Below, piece by piece: positions 19,386 through 30,754 of a DNA stretch of 42,783 nucleotides. The stretch spans positions 1-42,783 of the forward strand of contig JAQTXW010000014.1 of the NCBI GenBank assembly GCA_028688575.1. Direction: 5' to 3'. A program made the translations under genes and the position numbers. The notes beneath the pieces were generated by a model. That model was not told the origin of the DNA. It saw only the letters and a program-made list of their open reading frames with translations, and did no database searches. Source of the stretch: Methylotenera sp. (GTDB lineage: Bacteria; Pseudomonadota; Gammaproteobacteria; Burkholderiales; Methylophilaceae). Position 1 is the first letter of the stretch. The number at the start of each line of letters is the position of its first letter.

Positions 19386-21154
19386 TAGAAAGCTACTCCA
19401 ATATTAAAGTGCATGCGGTATTCGTCTGTTCTCTGGCCATAAGCGATGTCTGCGCCAATTGGGCCGATAGGGCTTTTCCAGCGTACACCCAGCCCGTAGC
19501 CAGTGGCGAGATTGAGTGTTTTTGCGGTGTTTGCCGCATCACCAAAATCAAAAAATACCGCAGCGCCCCAGCTTTGCGTGAGCCACTGAATCATTTCAAT
19601 ACTGCCTGTTACCAGATAACGGCCACCTACAATAGCATCACCTTCTTCTACACCCAAGCTTTGATAAGCATAACCACGCACAGATTGATCACCCCCTGCG
19701 CGAAATAGAAATGCCGCAGGAGCACTGTTTTTGCCACTCACTAAACCCAGCTCTGCACGCGCAATGAGTTGCGTGCTGGAAGTCACAGGATAATAGGTCT
19801 GGCCTTTGAGATAGGTTTGTAAAAAACGCCCGCTTGAGAGTTGTTCGATAGGGGCACCTTCAAATTGTGCATTCAATAAGTAGCCGCGAGTAGGGGATAA
19901 ATCATGATCGGTACGCCTGAGTGTAATGCCGTAGCCAATAGTGGCTGAGTAATTTGAGGATGATGCCGCGCCGTCAAGGTTCACATGTTCAGTGAGCAGG
20001 TTGGCAACTATATGTTGCTCGCGCTTGCGACTGCCCCACGCCCGTTGGACGCCTACTTTAGAGCTGGTGGTCGCTTGCCCCTCGATATTTGCGTGATCCA
20101 CCGTGGCGCTGAGGCTGTCTCTGTAGCCTTTAGCTGTTGTGGGTAGGCGTATTTTGGAGCTGATTGACTGGGCTTTTTGCTCGATTTTAAGGCTGTTACT
20201 CATGCGCCAGCCACGGTCAAACAAATTTAAAATGTCTAGTGTGGCTGTTGTTCTGGCGCCAGTATTGGTGCTAAAGCCAGCACCCAATCCCAATTTCATG
20301 GATTGATTTTCTTTTACACTGACCAATACTGGAGCAATGGCTACAGGTTTGCCATGGTCGTCCGTGGCTTGCGTGTTGGCGCGCACTTCAACACGGCTAA
20401 AATAGCCGCTTTCCTGTAACCGTGACTGAAAAGTGAGTAAATCTGATTGTTTGTATTCGCTGCCAGGTTTGATTGGGTTGAGGTTTTCAACCACGCTGGC
20501 TGGGTATCGCTCCAGTCCTTGAATGGATAAGTGGCCAAACAAAATAGCTGGGCCGCTATCCACTTCTATCAGCAGGTTTGCGCTGTGATCGGTTGGGTTG
20601 ATGGAGGCTTTACTGTTGCTGATAGCGGCATTGGGGTAGCGCGTGATAAGCAAGCTCACTAACAATTGTCGTTTTGCATCATCCCAGGCTTCTTGCGTGA
20701 ACTGCTCTCCTTGTTTGAGCGACCAGTTTTCCTGCAAACTCTGCATACTGGGTGCCGTATGCGTGGATTGTTGCGAAATGCCTCCTGTAAATTGAATATC
20801 AATTTTATTCACTTTTGCGGGGCGACCTAACAGCACTTTGAATTTGACTAAGCTTACACCGTTTTGTGTGGTCATGCTTGGCAGAATCTCGGGTGAAAAA
20901 TAACCCTCGGTGGCCAACAGGTTCTGTATTTCCTTGGGAGTGGCAACATATAAACGTTGCCATTCAGTTTGAGTGATGCGTGGGTTGCTGCGTGATTTAA
21001 CGATAGCCAAGTGTTTATTCAGGAGCTCGCTCACTGTACTGGGAGCGTCTATTTCAAGCTGAAAGTGATTTTCAGCTGCGTCTGTATTGCCAGAAACAAT
21101 GAATAGCAACAGGTAAATCAGCAGATATTTGGCGGAAGCTAAATAGTCCTGCAT
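19385..21154 (-). CDS. tamA: Outer-membrane assembly protein TamA
   Basis: Omp85-family outer-membrane protein, partner of TamB. A signal peptide (ending near TDA/AENH) is followed by three POTRA domains (about residues 30-270) and a 16-strand barrel (about 290-589). Barrel features include LRRTDHDLSPTRGYLLNAQ, LFRAGGDQSVRGYAYQSLG (the conserved loop 6 VRGY motif) and the terminal aromatic residue in GVAF. Length 589 is normal. The tamA-tamB order is the standard one. It begins 18 bp after purB. Confidence 0.95.
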   Translation of the reverse strand: MQDYLASAKYLLIYLLLFIVSGNTDAAENHFQLEIDAPSTVSELLNKHLAIVKSRSNPRITQTEWQRLYVATPKEIQNLLATEGYFSPEILPSMTTQNGVSLVKFKVLLGRPAKVNKIDIQFTGGISQQSTHTAPSMQSLQENWSLKQGEQFTQEAWDDAKRQLLVSLLITRYPNAAISNSKASINPTDHSANLLIEVDSGPAILFGHLSIQGLERYPASVVENLNPIKPGSEYKQSDLLTFQSRLQESGYFSRVEVRANTQATDDHGKPVAIAPVLVSVKENQSMKLGLGAGFSTNTGARTTATLDILNLFDRGWRMSNSLKIEQKAQSISSKIRLPTTAKGYRDSLSATVDHANIEGQATTSSKVGVQRAWGSRKREQHIVANLLTEHVNLDGAASSSNYSATIGYGITLRRTDHDLSPTRGYLLNAQFEGAPIEQLSSGRFLQTYLKGQTYYPVTSSTQLIARAELGLVSGKNSAPAAFLFRAGGDQSVRGYAYQSLGVEEGDAIVGGRYLVTGSIEMIQWLTQSWGAAVFFDFGDAANTAKTLNLATGYGLGVRWKSPIGPIGADIAYGQRTDEYRMHFNIGVAF

Positions 21155-21172
21155 GATTTACCTGCTTTGATC

Positions 21173-22543
<1,371 letters not shown>

Positions 22544-22678
22544 TTAACTTTCTGAACAGTACATTTTAACAAGTCTGCTATTTTAACCTAAATATGACTT
22601 AGTTAAATGATAGCAATCACTAAGCTTGGGTAATAAAGCGTAAAATACAGACTCAAAAGACAACCGCCAATATCGCTT

Positions 22679-24202
22679 ATGACGATGATTAAACAAGAAG
22701 ATTTTATTCAAAGTATTGCTGATGCCTTGCAATATATATCCTATTACCACCCCGTGGATTATATAAAAGCATTGGGTGAGGCTTACCGCCTCGAAGCATC
22801 TCACGCGGCAAAAGATGCCATCGCTCAGATTTTAACCAATTCGCGTATGTGTGCTGAGGGCAAGCGTCCGCTGTGCCAAGATACGGGGATTGTCGTCGCA
22901 TTTGTTAAAGTGGGCATGCAGGTGCAGTTTGAGGCTGAGCTTAGTTTAGAGGAGATGGTGAATGCAGGCGTTAGGCGTGCCTACTTATTGCCGGAAAACA
23001 AATTACGCGCCTCAATAGTACGCGATCCTGCTGGCATGCGTTTGAACACTCAGGATAACACGCCTGCGGTGGTGCATGTGTCGCTTGTGCAGGGTGATAA
23101 GGTTGAGGTAAGCATTGCCGCAAAAGGTGGCGGCTCTGAAAATAAAGCCCAACTTGCGATGCTGAATCCGAATGACAGTATTGTCGATTGGATACTTGAA
23201 GTTGTGCCCGCCATGGGCGCTGGCTGGTGCCCGCCTGGTATGTTGGGTATCGGCATAGGGGGTACGGCAGAAAAAGCGGTGTTGCTGGCAAAGGAGTCGC
23301 TGATGGCGCCGATCGACATACAGGCACTCAAACAGCGCGGTGCGAGCAATAAGCTTGAAGCGTTGCGACTTGAAATCTATGAAAAGGTCAATCATCTGGG
23401 TATTGGTGCGCAGGGGCTTGGCGGTCTGGCCACTGTGCTGGATGTGAAAATTCTGGATTTCCCTACGCACGCCGCAAGCTTGCCTGTGGCAGTGATTCCT
23501 AACTGTGCGGCGACACGTCATGTGCATTTTGAGCTGGATGGTGCTGGCGCAGCAGTGTTTGAGGTGCCTAATTTGAATGATTGGCCAGATGTGCATTGGA
23601 TGCCTGATGCCAAGTCGCCAAGAGTGAATCTAAATACAATTACGCAAAAGGATATTTTAACCTGGCAGCCAGGCCAGACTTTGCTGTTGAGTGGTAAATT
23701 GCTGACGGGGCGCGATGCAGCACATAAGCGTATTGCCATGCTATTGAAGCAAGGAGAGGCCTTGCCAATTGACTTCAGTAATCGATTTATCTACTACGTT
23801 GGCCCTGTTGATGCGGTAGGAGATGAGGCTGTGGGACCGGCAGGGCCTACCACGGCTACGCGCATGGATGATTACACTGAGTTGATGTTAAGTCAAACAG
23901 GTTTGCTTGGCATGATAGGCAAGGCGGAGCGTGGTGACGCCACAATCGATATTATCGCCAAACATCAGTCAGTGTATTTAACGGCAGTGGGTGGCGCGGC
24001 TTATTTGGTCAGCAAAGCTATTAAAAAAGCAGAAGTGGTTGCCTTTGCAGATTTGGGCATGGAGGCCATTTATGAATTTACGGTTGAGGATATGCCTGTT
24101 ACGGTTGCGGTTGATAGCCATGGTCATTCGGTGCATCACTCAGGCCCCGCGGAATGGAAGCAAAAAATCGCCCAGACAATATTGTTGCATTCTGTGCGTT
24201 AA
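22679..24202 (+). CDS. Class I (iron-sulfur) fumarate hydratase
   Basis: Oxygen-sensitive [4Fe-4S] fumarase interconverting fumarate and malate; both class I domains are in one 507-residue chain. The three expected cluster ligands are present at the known spacing: Cys66 (RPLCQDTG), Cys184 (GWCPPG) and Cys276 (PNCAATRH). The C-terminal domain shows LLSGKLLTGRDAAHKR and YYVGPVDAVGDEAVGPAGPTTATRMD. ATG 22679 or 22685 may be used. The gene is divergent from purB and followed by acnB two genes on. Confidence 0.95.
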   Translation: MTMIKQEDFIQSIADALQYISYYHPVDYIKALGEAYRLEASHAAKDAIAQILTNSRMCAEGKRPLCQDTGIVVAFVKVGMQVQFEAELSLEEMVNAGVRRAYLLPENKLRASIVRDPAGMRLNTQDNTPAVVHVSLVQGDKVEVSIAAKGGGSENKAQLAMLNPNDSIVDWILEVVPAMGAGWCPPGMLGIGIGGTAEKAVLLAKESLMAPIDIQALKQRGASNKLEALRLEIYEKVNHLGIGAQGLGGLATVLDVKILDFPTHAASLPVAVIPNCAATRHVHFELDGAGAAVFEVPNLNDWPDVHWMPDAKSPRVNLNTITQKDILTWQPGQTLLLSGKLLTGRDAAHKRIAMLLKQGEALPIDFSNRFIYYVGPVDAVGDEAVGPAGPTTATRMDDYTELMLSQTGLLGMIGKAERGDATIDIIAKHQSVYLTAVGGAAYLVSKAIKKAEVVAFADLGMEAIYEFTVEDMPVTVAVDSHGHSVHHSGPAEWKQKIAQTILLHSVR

Positions 24203-24236
24203 GTCACATAATGGTTGAATGATTTACTATACTATT

Positions 24237-24383
24237 AGGAAAACACTGATTCAATGGCTACGCGTGTAAATTGCTGCGTTGCGCGGTACTCGCAACCTCG
24301 CTGTATAACGCATACTATTTCGGTTTCTGCGTTCTGGGCGCCTTGCACTTCATCACGCTCGCTCAGTTAATCAGCGTTTCCTT
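24237..24383. repeat. Probable palindromic interspersed repeat between the fumarase and EF-hand genes
   Basis: This non-coding stretch begins AGGAAAACACTGATTCAA and ends with an imperfect complement, TTAATCAGCGTTTCCT. It therefore has terminal inverted repeats of about 16 bp around a GC-rich body with GCTGCGTTGCGCGGTACTCG and TGGGCGCCTTGCACTTCATC. It has no coding potential. It is the only copy in the window, so its status as a dispersed repeat rests on its structure and its resemblance to short palindromic elements recalled from other betaproteobacteria. No clean target duplication is visible. Confidence 0.45.
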
Positions 24384-24448
24384 AGTCGAATAATACTGAG
24401 CTTCAATCGTAGGGTTGCATAGTTTGGCGCATTGAGAGGGATGAAATC

Positions 24449-24760
24449 ATGGGCTTACTTAGAACGTTAAAATTTTCACTGCTGGTGTTGATGCTGGCAA
24501 GCATGCATGCGCATGCGTTAACTGTGCTCGATGTGTTAACCGACGAGCAGGGGAAGTACATAGGCCCCAGTGTTGAAGAAAACATCGTGAGTATGGACAC
24601 CGATAAAAACGGCTTTGCAGATGCGAGTGAGGTGCGTGCATTTTTAGAGCGCAAGCACGGCAAGGGCTATGAAAGCGCATTATTGGAAAAATTTGAGGCT
24701 TCAGTAAATGGCACCAGCTGTAATACGCCTTTTGCCAATAAACTTTATGTGAGTAATTAA
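24449..24760 (+). CDS. Small exported EF-hand protein
   Basis: A 103-residue protein with a signal peptide (GLLRTLKFSLLVLMLASM, cleavage near HALT at about residue 23). It has one canonical calcium loop, DTDKNGFADASE (Asp50, Asp52, Asn54, Asp58, Glu61). The remainder is not recognised. It probably binds calcium in the periplasm. It is flanked upstream by the palindromic repeat and downstream by acnB, with its own start region. There is no evidence tying it to either neighbour. Confidence 0.75.
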   Translation: MGLLRTLKFSLLVLMLASMHAHALTVLDVLTDEQGKYIGPSVEENIVSMDTDKNGFADASEVRAFLERKHGKGYESALLEKFEASVNGTSCNTPFANKLYVSN

Positions 24761-24883
24761 ATCAGCTAATTTAGCAGTAATTTCGGTGATAGTTTTATTG
24801 CCTTGAGTGCTAGGCGGTTGGTTTAGCTGGTTTATAATAGCAGTTAATTTATTTAAAACTCAATTAGAAAATCAGATTCCGTT

Positions 24884-27478
24884 ATGCTAAAAGCCTATGC
24901 CAAACACGTAGAAGAGCGTGCGTCACTTCAACTTCCTCCATTGCCTTTATCTGCCGAGCAGGTGGCGCAGTTGGTGGAATTACTTAAAAACCCACCAGCA
25001 GGCGAAGAGGCTACGATACTCAATTTACTTGAAAATCGGGTACCTGCAGGGGTGGACCAAGCGGCTTATGTTAAAGCTGCATTTCTATCTGATATTGCCA
25101 ACGCTAAAGCAAACTCACCATTAATAAGCACAGAAAAAGCCGTACAATTATTGGGTACCATGTTGGGTGGTTACAATGTACAGGCCTTGGTTGCGCTGTT
25201 GGATATGTCGCACTCAAATCCCTTGATAGCTGATGCTGCTGTCGCCGCGCTATCACGTACCATCCTGATGTTTGACGCCTTTCATGATGTGGATGAAAAA
25301 ATGAAAGCGGGCAATCCGCATGCAAAAAAACTCATAGCATCATGGGCGAATGCGGATTGGTTTACCAATGCGCCTGTGCTGGCAGATGAAATTAAAGTGG
25401 TGGTGTTTAAGGTGGATGGCGAAACTAACACCGATGATTTAAGCCCAGCGCAAGAAGCATGGAGCCGCCCTGATATTCCGCAGCATGCCAAGGCGATGCT
25501 GGTGAGCAAAATGCCAGATGGCCTAAAAACCATCGAAATCCTTAAGCAGAAAGGTCTGCCATTGGCCTATGTGGGCGATGTGGTGGGCACTGGCTCGTCA
25601 CGCAAGTCAGCCATTAACTCAGTGCAATGGCATATGGGTAATGATATTCCCAATATCCCCAACAAACGCACGGGTGGAGTAATTTTAGGTACCAAAATTG
25701 CGCCTATCTTTTTCAATACGGCAGAAGACTCAGGCGCGTTGCCGATTCAGTGTGATGTTTCCAAAATGCAGACAGGTGACGTGATCACCATTAAACCTTA
25801 TGCGGGTGAAGTGTTAAGTGAGCAGGGCGAGATTATTGCCAGATTTGACTTGGCCCCCCTGACCATCCCTGATGAAGTGCGTGCGGGTGGACGTATTCCG
25901 TTGATTATTGGGCGTGGGCTAACTACCAATGCACGCAATGCTTTGGGCTTGCCCGCTACGGATTTGTTTATTAAAGCGGCTACGCCAAAAGAAACAGGCC
26001 GTGGCTTTACACTGGCACAGAAAATGGTAGGCAAGGCCTGTGGCGTTGTGGGTGTGCGGCCAGGTGCATATTGTGAGCCCAAAGCGACTACCGTAGGCTC
26101 GCAGGATACTACGGGCGGCATGACGCGTGATGAACTTAAAGAGTTAGCCTGCCTGGGTTTTAGCGCAGATTTAGTCATGCAAAGTTTCTGCCATACTGCG
26201 GCGTATCCCAAGCCTGTGGATATTAAATTGCAGCATACATTGCCTGAATTTATATCAAGCCGAGGTGGCGTGAGTCTGCGTCCAGGGGATGGTGTGATTC
26301 ACTCATGGTTAAACCGCATGGTGCTGCCAGATACTGTAGGTACAGGCGGTGATTCGCACACCCGTTTCCCGATTGGTATCTCTTTCCCCGCAGGGTCTGG
26401 TCTGGTGGCGTTCGCGGCGGCCATGGGCGTGATGCCACTGGATATGCCTGAGTCTGTTCTGGTGCGCTTTAAAGGCGAAATGCAGCCTGGCATTACTTTG
26501 CGTGATTTAGTGAATGCGATTCCCTATGCAGCCATTCAGGAAGGTACGCTCACTGTCGGTAAGCAGGGCAAAAAGAACGTATTTAACGGTCGTATTCTTG
26601 AAATTGAAGGTTTGCCCGATTTGAAAGTTGAGCAAGCATTTGAGTTTGCTGATGCTTCAGCTGAGCGCTCAGCCAACGGGTGTACAGTGAAACTCAACCA
26701 AGCGCCTGTGATTGAGTTTCTAAATTCCAATATAGTACTGTTGCAAAATATGATAGATAACGGCTACCAAGATGCACGTACTTTGCAACGCCGTATCGCA
26801 AGCATGCAGGCGTGGCTGGCAAAGCCCAATTTGTTAGAGGCTGATGCCGATGCTGAATATGCACATGTAATTGAAATTGACCTGAATGACATCAAAGAGC
26901 CTTTAGTGGCATGCCCGAATGACCCAGATGATATCAAGCCGCTTTCAGCAGTGGTTGGCGACAAAATCGATGAGGTTTTTATTGGGAGTTGCATGACGAA
27001 TATCGGCCATTACCGCGCGGCAGCTAAAGTGCTGGAAGGCTCGGGAAACATTCCAACTCGCTTATGGATCGCACCGCCAACGCGGATGGATGAGGCGCAA
27101 TTGCGTGATGAGGGTGTCTATGCAACTTTTGGCGTGGCAGGTGCGCGTACTGAAATTCCAGGTTGCTCGCTGTGCATGGGCAATCAGGCACGCGTAGCAG
27201 ACAAAGCCACGGTGTTTTCAACCAGTACGCGTAATTTTGATAATCGTATGGGCAAAGATGCCCGCGTTTATTTGGGCTCGGCCGAACTTGCCGCCGTTTG
27301 TGCAAAATTGGGCCGTATGCCAACGCCTGCCGAGTATCTGGAAACGGTAGGTAATAGGTTAGCCAATACTGCTGAAATATATCAATATCTGAATTTTAAC
27401 CAAATGACTGAATATCAATCAGCACTGGATGCGCTTAGCAGTGGCAAGAAGGTGATTGCTATAACAGAGCTGGTTTAG
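24884..27478 (+). CDS. acnB: Bifunctional aconitate hydratase 2 / 2-methylisocitrate dehydratase
   Basis: AcnB-type aconitase (864 residues) isomerising citrate and isocitrate with a [4Fe-4S] cluster. Domain order is HEAT-like N-terminus (about 1-160), the swivelling domain ([16 protein letters not shown]), then the catalytic domain ([11 protein letters not shown], and [19 protein letters not shown] with the first cluster Cys). [13 protein letters not shown] carries the other two cluster Cys. Length and the N-terminal [12 protein letters not shown] match AcnB. A membrane protein gene follows 5 bp later. Confidence 0.97.
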   Translation: MLKAYAKHVEERASLQLPPLPLSAEQVAQLVELLKNPPAGEEATILNLLENRVPAGVDQAAYVKAAFLSDIANAKANSPLISTEKAVQLLGTMLGGYNVQALVALLDMSHSNPLIADAAVAALSRTILMFDAFHDVDEKMKAGNPHAKKLIASWANADWFTNAPVLADEIKVVVFKVDGETNTDDLSPAQEAWSRPDIPQHAKAMLVSKMPDGLKTIEILKQKGLPLAYVGDVVGTGSSRKSAINSVQWHMGNDIPNIPNKRTGGVILGTKIAPIFFNTAEDSGALPIQCDVSKMQTGDVITIKPYAGEVLSEQGEIIARFDLAPLTIPDEVRAGGRIPLIIGRGLTTNARNALGLPATDLFIKAATPKETGRGFTLAQKMVGKACGVVGVRPGAYCEPKATTVGSQDTTGGMTRDELKELACLGFSADLVMQSFCHTAAYPKPVDIKLQHTLPEFISSRGGVSLRPGDGVIHSWLNRMVLPDTVGTGGDSHTRFPIGISFPAGSGLVAFAAAMGVMPLDMPESVLVRFKGEMQPGITLRDLVNAIPYAAIQEGTLTVGKQGKKNVFNGRILEIEGLPDLKVEQAFEFADASAERSANGCTVKLNQAPVIEFLNSNIVLLQNMIDNGYQDARTLQRRIASMQAWLAKPNLLEADADAEYAHVIEIDLNDIKEPLVACPNDPDDIKPLSAVVGDKIDEVFIGSCMTNIGHYRAAAKVLEGSGNIPTRLWIAPPTRMDEAQLRDEGVYATFGVAGARTEIPGCSLCMGNQARVADKATVFSTSTRNFDNRMGKDARVYLGSAELAAVCAKLGRMPTPAEYLETVGNRLANTAEIYQYLNFNQMTEYQSALDALSSGKKVIAITELV

Positions 27479-27483
27479 GCATA

Positions 27484-27906
27484 ATGCAGAATCAACTGCC
27501 AAAACAGCAGGCTGAGCTTTTTACTGAGGAAGATATGCAGCCTCCCATGCGCGGTGCATGGAAACTGATGTTGCCACTGGCGATTGTGCTGTTGGGTGTG
27601 TTTTATACGGCCTGGCATTTTGGCTGGCATACACAAGCGGTGGGGACTGGTGTCATATTAGTCGCGTTTTTCACTAAGTTATTCATATGGTTGCTCGGCG
27701 TGATTGCACTGGTGCCTGTGGTTGGGCCGATTGTCGTTAAAGTGCTGAGCCTTTCGTTAATCTGGCTGCTTAATGCTGTGGGATACATTGTATCTATTGT
27801 TGCTATCCGGCGCGGTTACTCTAAAGACGTGCTGACCTATCGCGGGCTGACCATTGCGTTGCTGATTGGGATTGTGATCGGTTATGTCATTGGGCATTTT
27901 ATTTAG
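27484..27906 (+). CDS. Small membrane protein of unknown function downstream of acnB
   Basis: A 140-residue protein with a polar N-terminus (about 25 residues) and four hydrophobic segments, including LMLPLAIVLLGVFYTAWHFGW and LLIGIVIGYVIGHFI. It is not recognised. It lies 5 bp after acnB and probably shares its transcript. Downstream lies copy C of the miniature element. Confidence 0.7.
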   Translation: MQNQLPKQQAELFTEEDMQPPMRGAWKLMLPLAIVLLGVFYTAWHFGWHTQAVGTGVILVAFFTKLFIWLLGVIALVPVVGPIVVKVLSLSLIWLLNAVGYIVSIVAIRRGYSKDVLTYRGLTIALLIGIVIGYVIGHFI

Positions 27907-27976
27907 TTACTTGCTTTGACGAATGCAGTACTCACTTTAACTAATGCAAGGTGTTGGCGCATACTATGGTATTTAA

Positions 27977-28149
27977 CTCAGATTTTTCATAAGGACTTGC
28001 AGTGGCAACGCCGCATAGTTTGATGGATATTTCTGTACAGATTTTATGGGCAATAGTCATTCTATTGACAGAAAATATGCGCAAAAAAGACGCAAAATAG
28101 GCAAGTTGACATGCAAATAGATGCAAAATCGCCCAATGGAAAGCCTGGG
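27977..28149 (-). mobile_element. Miniature inverted-repeat element, copy C (complete)
   Basis: In reverse complement this 173-bp segment aligns along its whole length with 33837-34008. The ends are CTCAGATTTTTCATAAGG on the left and CCAATGGAAAGCCTGGG on the right, more diverged than in copy B. The element is flanked by the 5-bp direct repeat TTTAA (27972-27976 and 28150-28154), as expected for a transposition target duplication. It encodes no transposase. Its right end contains the annotated start codon of the DUF2914 gene. Confidence 0.85.
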
Positions 28150-29235
28150 TTTAAGCAGCCAGCATTAGTGCATACTGCATTAGGTCATGTGCGTAAAGCA
28201 GGCGATTATTTACCTGCAATCTTCTTTTTTTCTGGCTTTATATGGGATGCGCTGACAATAGGCCGTCATGTCAATGCTTTGGATTTATTGATTTTTGCGG
28301 TGTATCTGCTGGTCGCAGGGCTAATATTGTTTCTGATTGCGCGACCCAGCCCGCTTGAAAATAGCACCCACAGGATAGTGGTGCTTTTTAGAAAGCATTA
28401 TGCTCCGCGCTTTCCTTATTTTGTGCTGCAATTTTTGTTTGGTAGTTTGTTTAGCGCGCTGTTTATTCTGTATTTTAAGAGTTCCAGCCACTGGTTGGCA
28501 TGGCTGATGTCATTGGCCTTAGGCGTGTTGTTGGTAGCTAATGAATTTTTAGAAAGCCAATATAAACGCTTTACCTTAAGTTGGGCCATGTTCGGCTTGT
28601 GTGCCATGCTGTTGTTTAATTTTGCATTGCCTTTTTTAATTGGTAGCCTACATGCAGTATGGTTTTATCTGAGCACGCTCATGGGGGCTGTGCTGGCTTA
28701 CTCGCTCTATAGAAACACGCCACAACATTTTGGCAGTATTCAGCCTGTGGGTTGGCTGGCAGGGTTGTTAATGCTGGCCTATCTCGTGGATATGATTCCG
28801 CCCGTGCCGCTTGTTAAACGGGAGGTGACGGTGGCTTATGCCATTAATAAAGTGGGTCATGATTATTTGCTCACTCAGCAGGTGGCAGATTGGTGGCGTT
28901 TTTGGCGTGAAAACAGTGATGCGTTAAAACTTGCGCCTGGTCAGCGTGCTTATTGTTTTTCTTCTGTATTCGCGCCTGCTGGCCTAAAAACCAGGCTTTA
29001 TCATCGTTGGGAGCACTATGAGCAAAAGCAGGGCTGGAAAACGCAGTCCAGAATCGGGTTTGATGTGTCTGGCGGACGTTTTGATGGTTTCAGAGGGTAT
29101 ACTTACAAGCAGAATCTGGCGGCAGGCGATTGGCGTGTGCGTGTGGAAACTGAAAATGAAAAGACCATAGCGGTGTATAAGTTTACGGTTGAGTCGGTAA
29201 GCGCTGCACCGCTCACGGTACAGCGCCGTTATTAA
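28111..29235 (+). CDS. DUF2914 membrane protein
   Basis: A 374-residue protein with an N-terminal block of about seven or eight hydrophobic segments (about 30-230) and a C-terminal soluble DUF2914 domain (about 250-370). The domain includes WWRFWRENSDALKLAPGQRAYCFSSVFAP, RLYHRWEHYEQ and GYTYKQNLAAGDWRVRVET. Function is unknown. The first 13 codons of this reading lie inside copy C of the miniature element. An in-frame GTG at 28168 is an alternative start; neither has a clear ribosome site. The gene end is certain, the start is not. Confidence 0.85.
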   Translation: MQIDAKSPNGKPGFKQPALVHTALGHVRKAGDYLPAIFFFSGFIWDALTIGRHVNALDLLIFAVYLLVAGLILFLIARPSPLENSTHRIVVLFRKHYAPRFPYFVLQFLFGSLFSALFILYFKSSSHWLAWLMSLALGVLLVANEFLESQYKRFTLSWAMFGLCAMLLFNFALPFLIGSLHAVWFYLSTLMGAVLAYSLYRNTPQHFGSIQPVGWLAGLLMLAYLVDMIPPVPLVKREVTVAYAINKVGHDYLLTQQVADWWRFWRENSDALKLAPGQRAYCFSSVFAPAGLKTRLYHRWEHYEQKQGWKTQSRIGFDVSGGRFDGFRGYTYKQNLAAGDWRVRVETENEKTIAVYKFTVESVSAAPLTVQRRY

Positions 29236-29241
29236 TGCTGC

Positions 29242-29787
29242 TTAATGTTCTGCCTGAGTGGAATGCGACATAAGTTTGTCGATGTAGGCAATTGCAATGG
29301 CGGAAAATACAAAGGTCATGTGTATCAATGTCTGCCAAATCAATACCTTATCACTTAAGTTTTCTGCATTGATAAATGTCTTGAGCAGATGAATCGATGA
29401 AATGCCGATAATCGCAGTAGCAAGTTTTACTTTTAACAAATTAGCGTTCACGTGTGACAGCCAATCGGGTTCGTCTGGGTGGCCTTCCAGATTCAGGCGT
29501 GAAACAAAGGTTTCATAGCCGCCGACAATCACCATAATCAGCAGGTTCGAAATCATCACCACATCAATCAGCCCCAGCACAATCAGCATGATGTCCGCTT
29601 CTTTGATGCTGCTGGCTGTGCTGACTAAATGCACTAGTTCAACTCCAAAAAAGAACACATAAACTGCTTGCGCGATAATCAGTCCCAAGTAAAGCGGTAA
29701 TTGTAGCCAGCGGCTGCCAAACAGGATGTTGGACATGATGCTACCTTGTTTGCGTTCAGTAACTGTCGTTTTCTTATTCACTGCCAT
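29242..29787 (-). CDS. YqhA/UPF0114-family membrane protein
   Basis: A 181-residue protein of the TIGR00645/UPF0114 (YqhA) family. FGSRWLQLPLYLGLIIAQAVYV begins the first membrane segment, and LIMVIVGGYETFVSRL and DWLSHVNANLLKVKLATAI are family landmarks. There are four membrane segments. Function is unknown. It is convergent with the DUF2914 gene, with only 6 bp between stops, and has no terminator of its own. Confidence 0.9.
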   Translation of the reverse strand: MAVNKKTTVTERKQGSIMSNILFGSRWLQLPLYLGLIIAQAVYVFFFGVELVHLVSTASSIKEADIMLIVLGLIDVVMISNLLIMVIVGGYETFVSRLNLEGHPDEPDWLSHVNANLLKVKLATAIIGISSIHLLKTFINAENLSDKVLIWQTLIHMTFVFSAIAIAYIDKLMSHSTQAEH

Positions 29788-29847
29788 ATTAAAAACCTTT
29801 TTTGATAAAAATTTTGCGTATTGTATCAGCTTGGGGTTGAATTTTGC

Positions 29848-30690
29848 TTAGGCGATTTCATAATCCAATGTATAACTTGCCGTATTATCCAGAGCCAGCA
29901 GACGTGTCAGTATCGGCATGGCTTCTGCCAGAGTTTTCGGCAGCGTCCAGGGCGGGTTGATAATAAACAAGCCGCTGCCATACATGCCAAAGCCTTCGTT
30001 TGAAGGGGCGTGAATATTCAGGTTAACATGTAACCAGTCTGGCACATTTAAGCGCGTAAGGTTTTTTAACATTTCTGCAGGTTCTGAGCGTTGCAGTATT
30101 GGGTACCACACAAGATAAGTTCCCGTTGCAAAACGCTTTAAACTGTCTTTGATCATGTCAACCACATATTGATAATCCTGCTTGTTTTCATATGGCGGGT
30201 CTATCAGCACTACCGCGCGGCGCGTAGGTGGTGGCAGGCAGGCTTTAATGCCAGCAAAGCCATCTTGCATAATCGTTTTAACCTGGCGACCATCATCTTC
30301 AAAATTGGCGCTTAGCAGTTGGTAGTCGTTAGGGTGCAGCTCAAACAAGCGCATTTTGTCGTCATGGCGCAGATAGTGCGCGGCAATTTTGGGTGAGCCT
30401 GGGTACAGCTTAAGCGCCCCATCGTTAAAAGATTGAATTAACGTGACGTAGTCCATTAGTGATGCTGGTAGATTTTCAGCATGGATGAGTTTACTCACGC
30501 CATGCTCAAACTCGGCATTCTGCGCGGCATAGCCCGCAGTGAGTTGATACATGCCCGCGCCTGCATGGGTGTCAATGTACCAGAATGGTTTATCTTTTTG
30601 CACTGTGTGGGCAAGCACTTGACCTAGCACGTAGTGTTTCAGTACATCCGCATGGTTGCCCGCATGAAAGGCGTGACGATAACTCAACAT
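29848..30690 (-). CDS. rlmJ: 23S rRNA (adenine(2030)-N(6))-methyltransferase RlmJ
   Basis: SAM-dependent methyltransferase modifying A2030 of 23S rRNA. The start at 30690 gives the highly conserved N-terminus MLSYRHAFHAGNHADVLKH; a longer reading to 30723 adds unlikely residues. FWYIDTHAGAGMY is the SAM-binding motif and VLIDPPYE is the catalytic DPPY motif. Length 280 is normal. It is divergent from the cation efflux gene. Confidence 0.96.
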   Translation of the reverse strand: MLSYRHAFHAGNHADVLKHYVLGQVLAHTVQKDKPFWYIDTHAGAGMYQLTAGYAAQNAEFEHGVSKLIHAENLPASLMDYVTLIQSFNDGALKLYPGSPKIAAHYLRHDDKMRLFELHPNDYQLLSANFEDDGRQVKTIMQDGFAGIKACLPPPTRRAVVLIDPPYENKQDYQYVVDMIKDSLKRFATGTYLVWYPILQRSEPAEMLKNLTRLNVPDWLHVNLNIHAPSNEGFGMYGSGLFIINPPWTLPKTLAEAMPILTRLLALDNTASYTLDYEIA

Positions 30691-30754
30691 AAAATCAGCA
30701 TAATAATAAATACAGACCCACATTATCCTACATTTTTAGGTTAGCATTTCACTT

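Noticed and set aside
23012..23596. Long minus-strand ORF (194 codons) opposite the fumarase gene
   Set aside because: It lies wholly antisense to a well-conserved enzyme, has no ribosome site, and has a residue composition typical of shadow frames.
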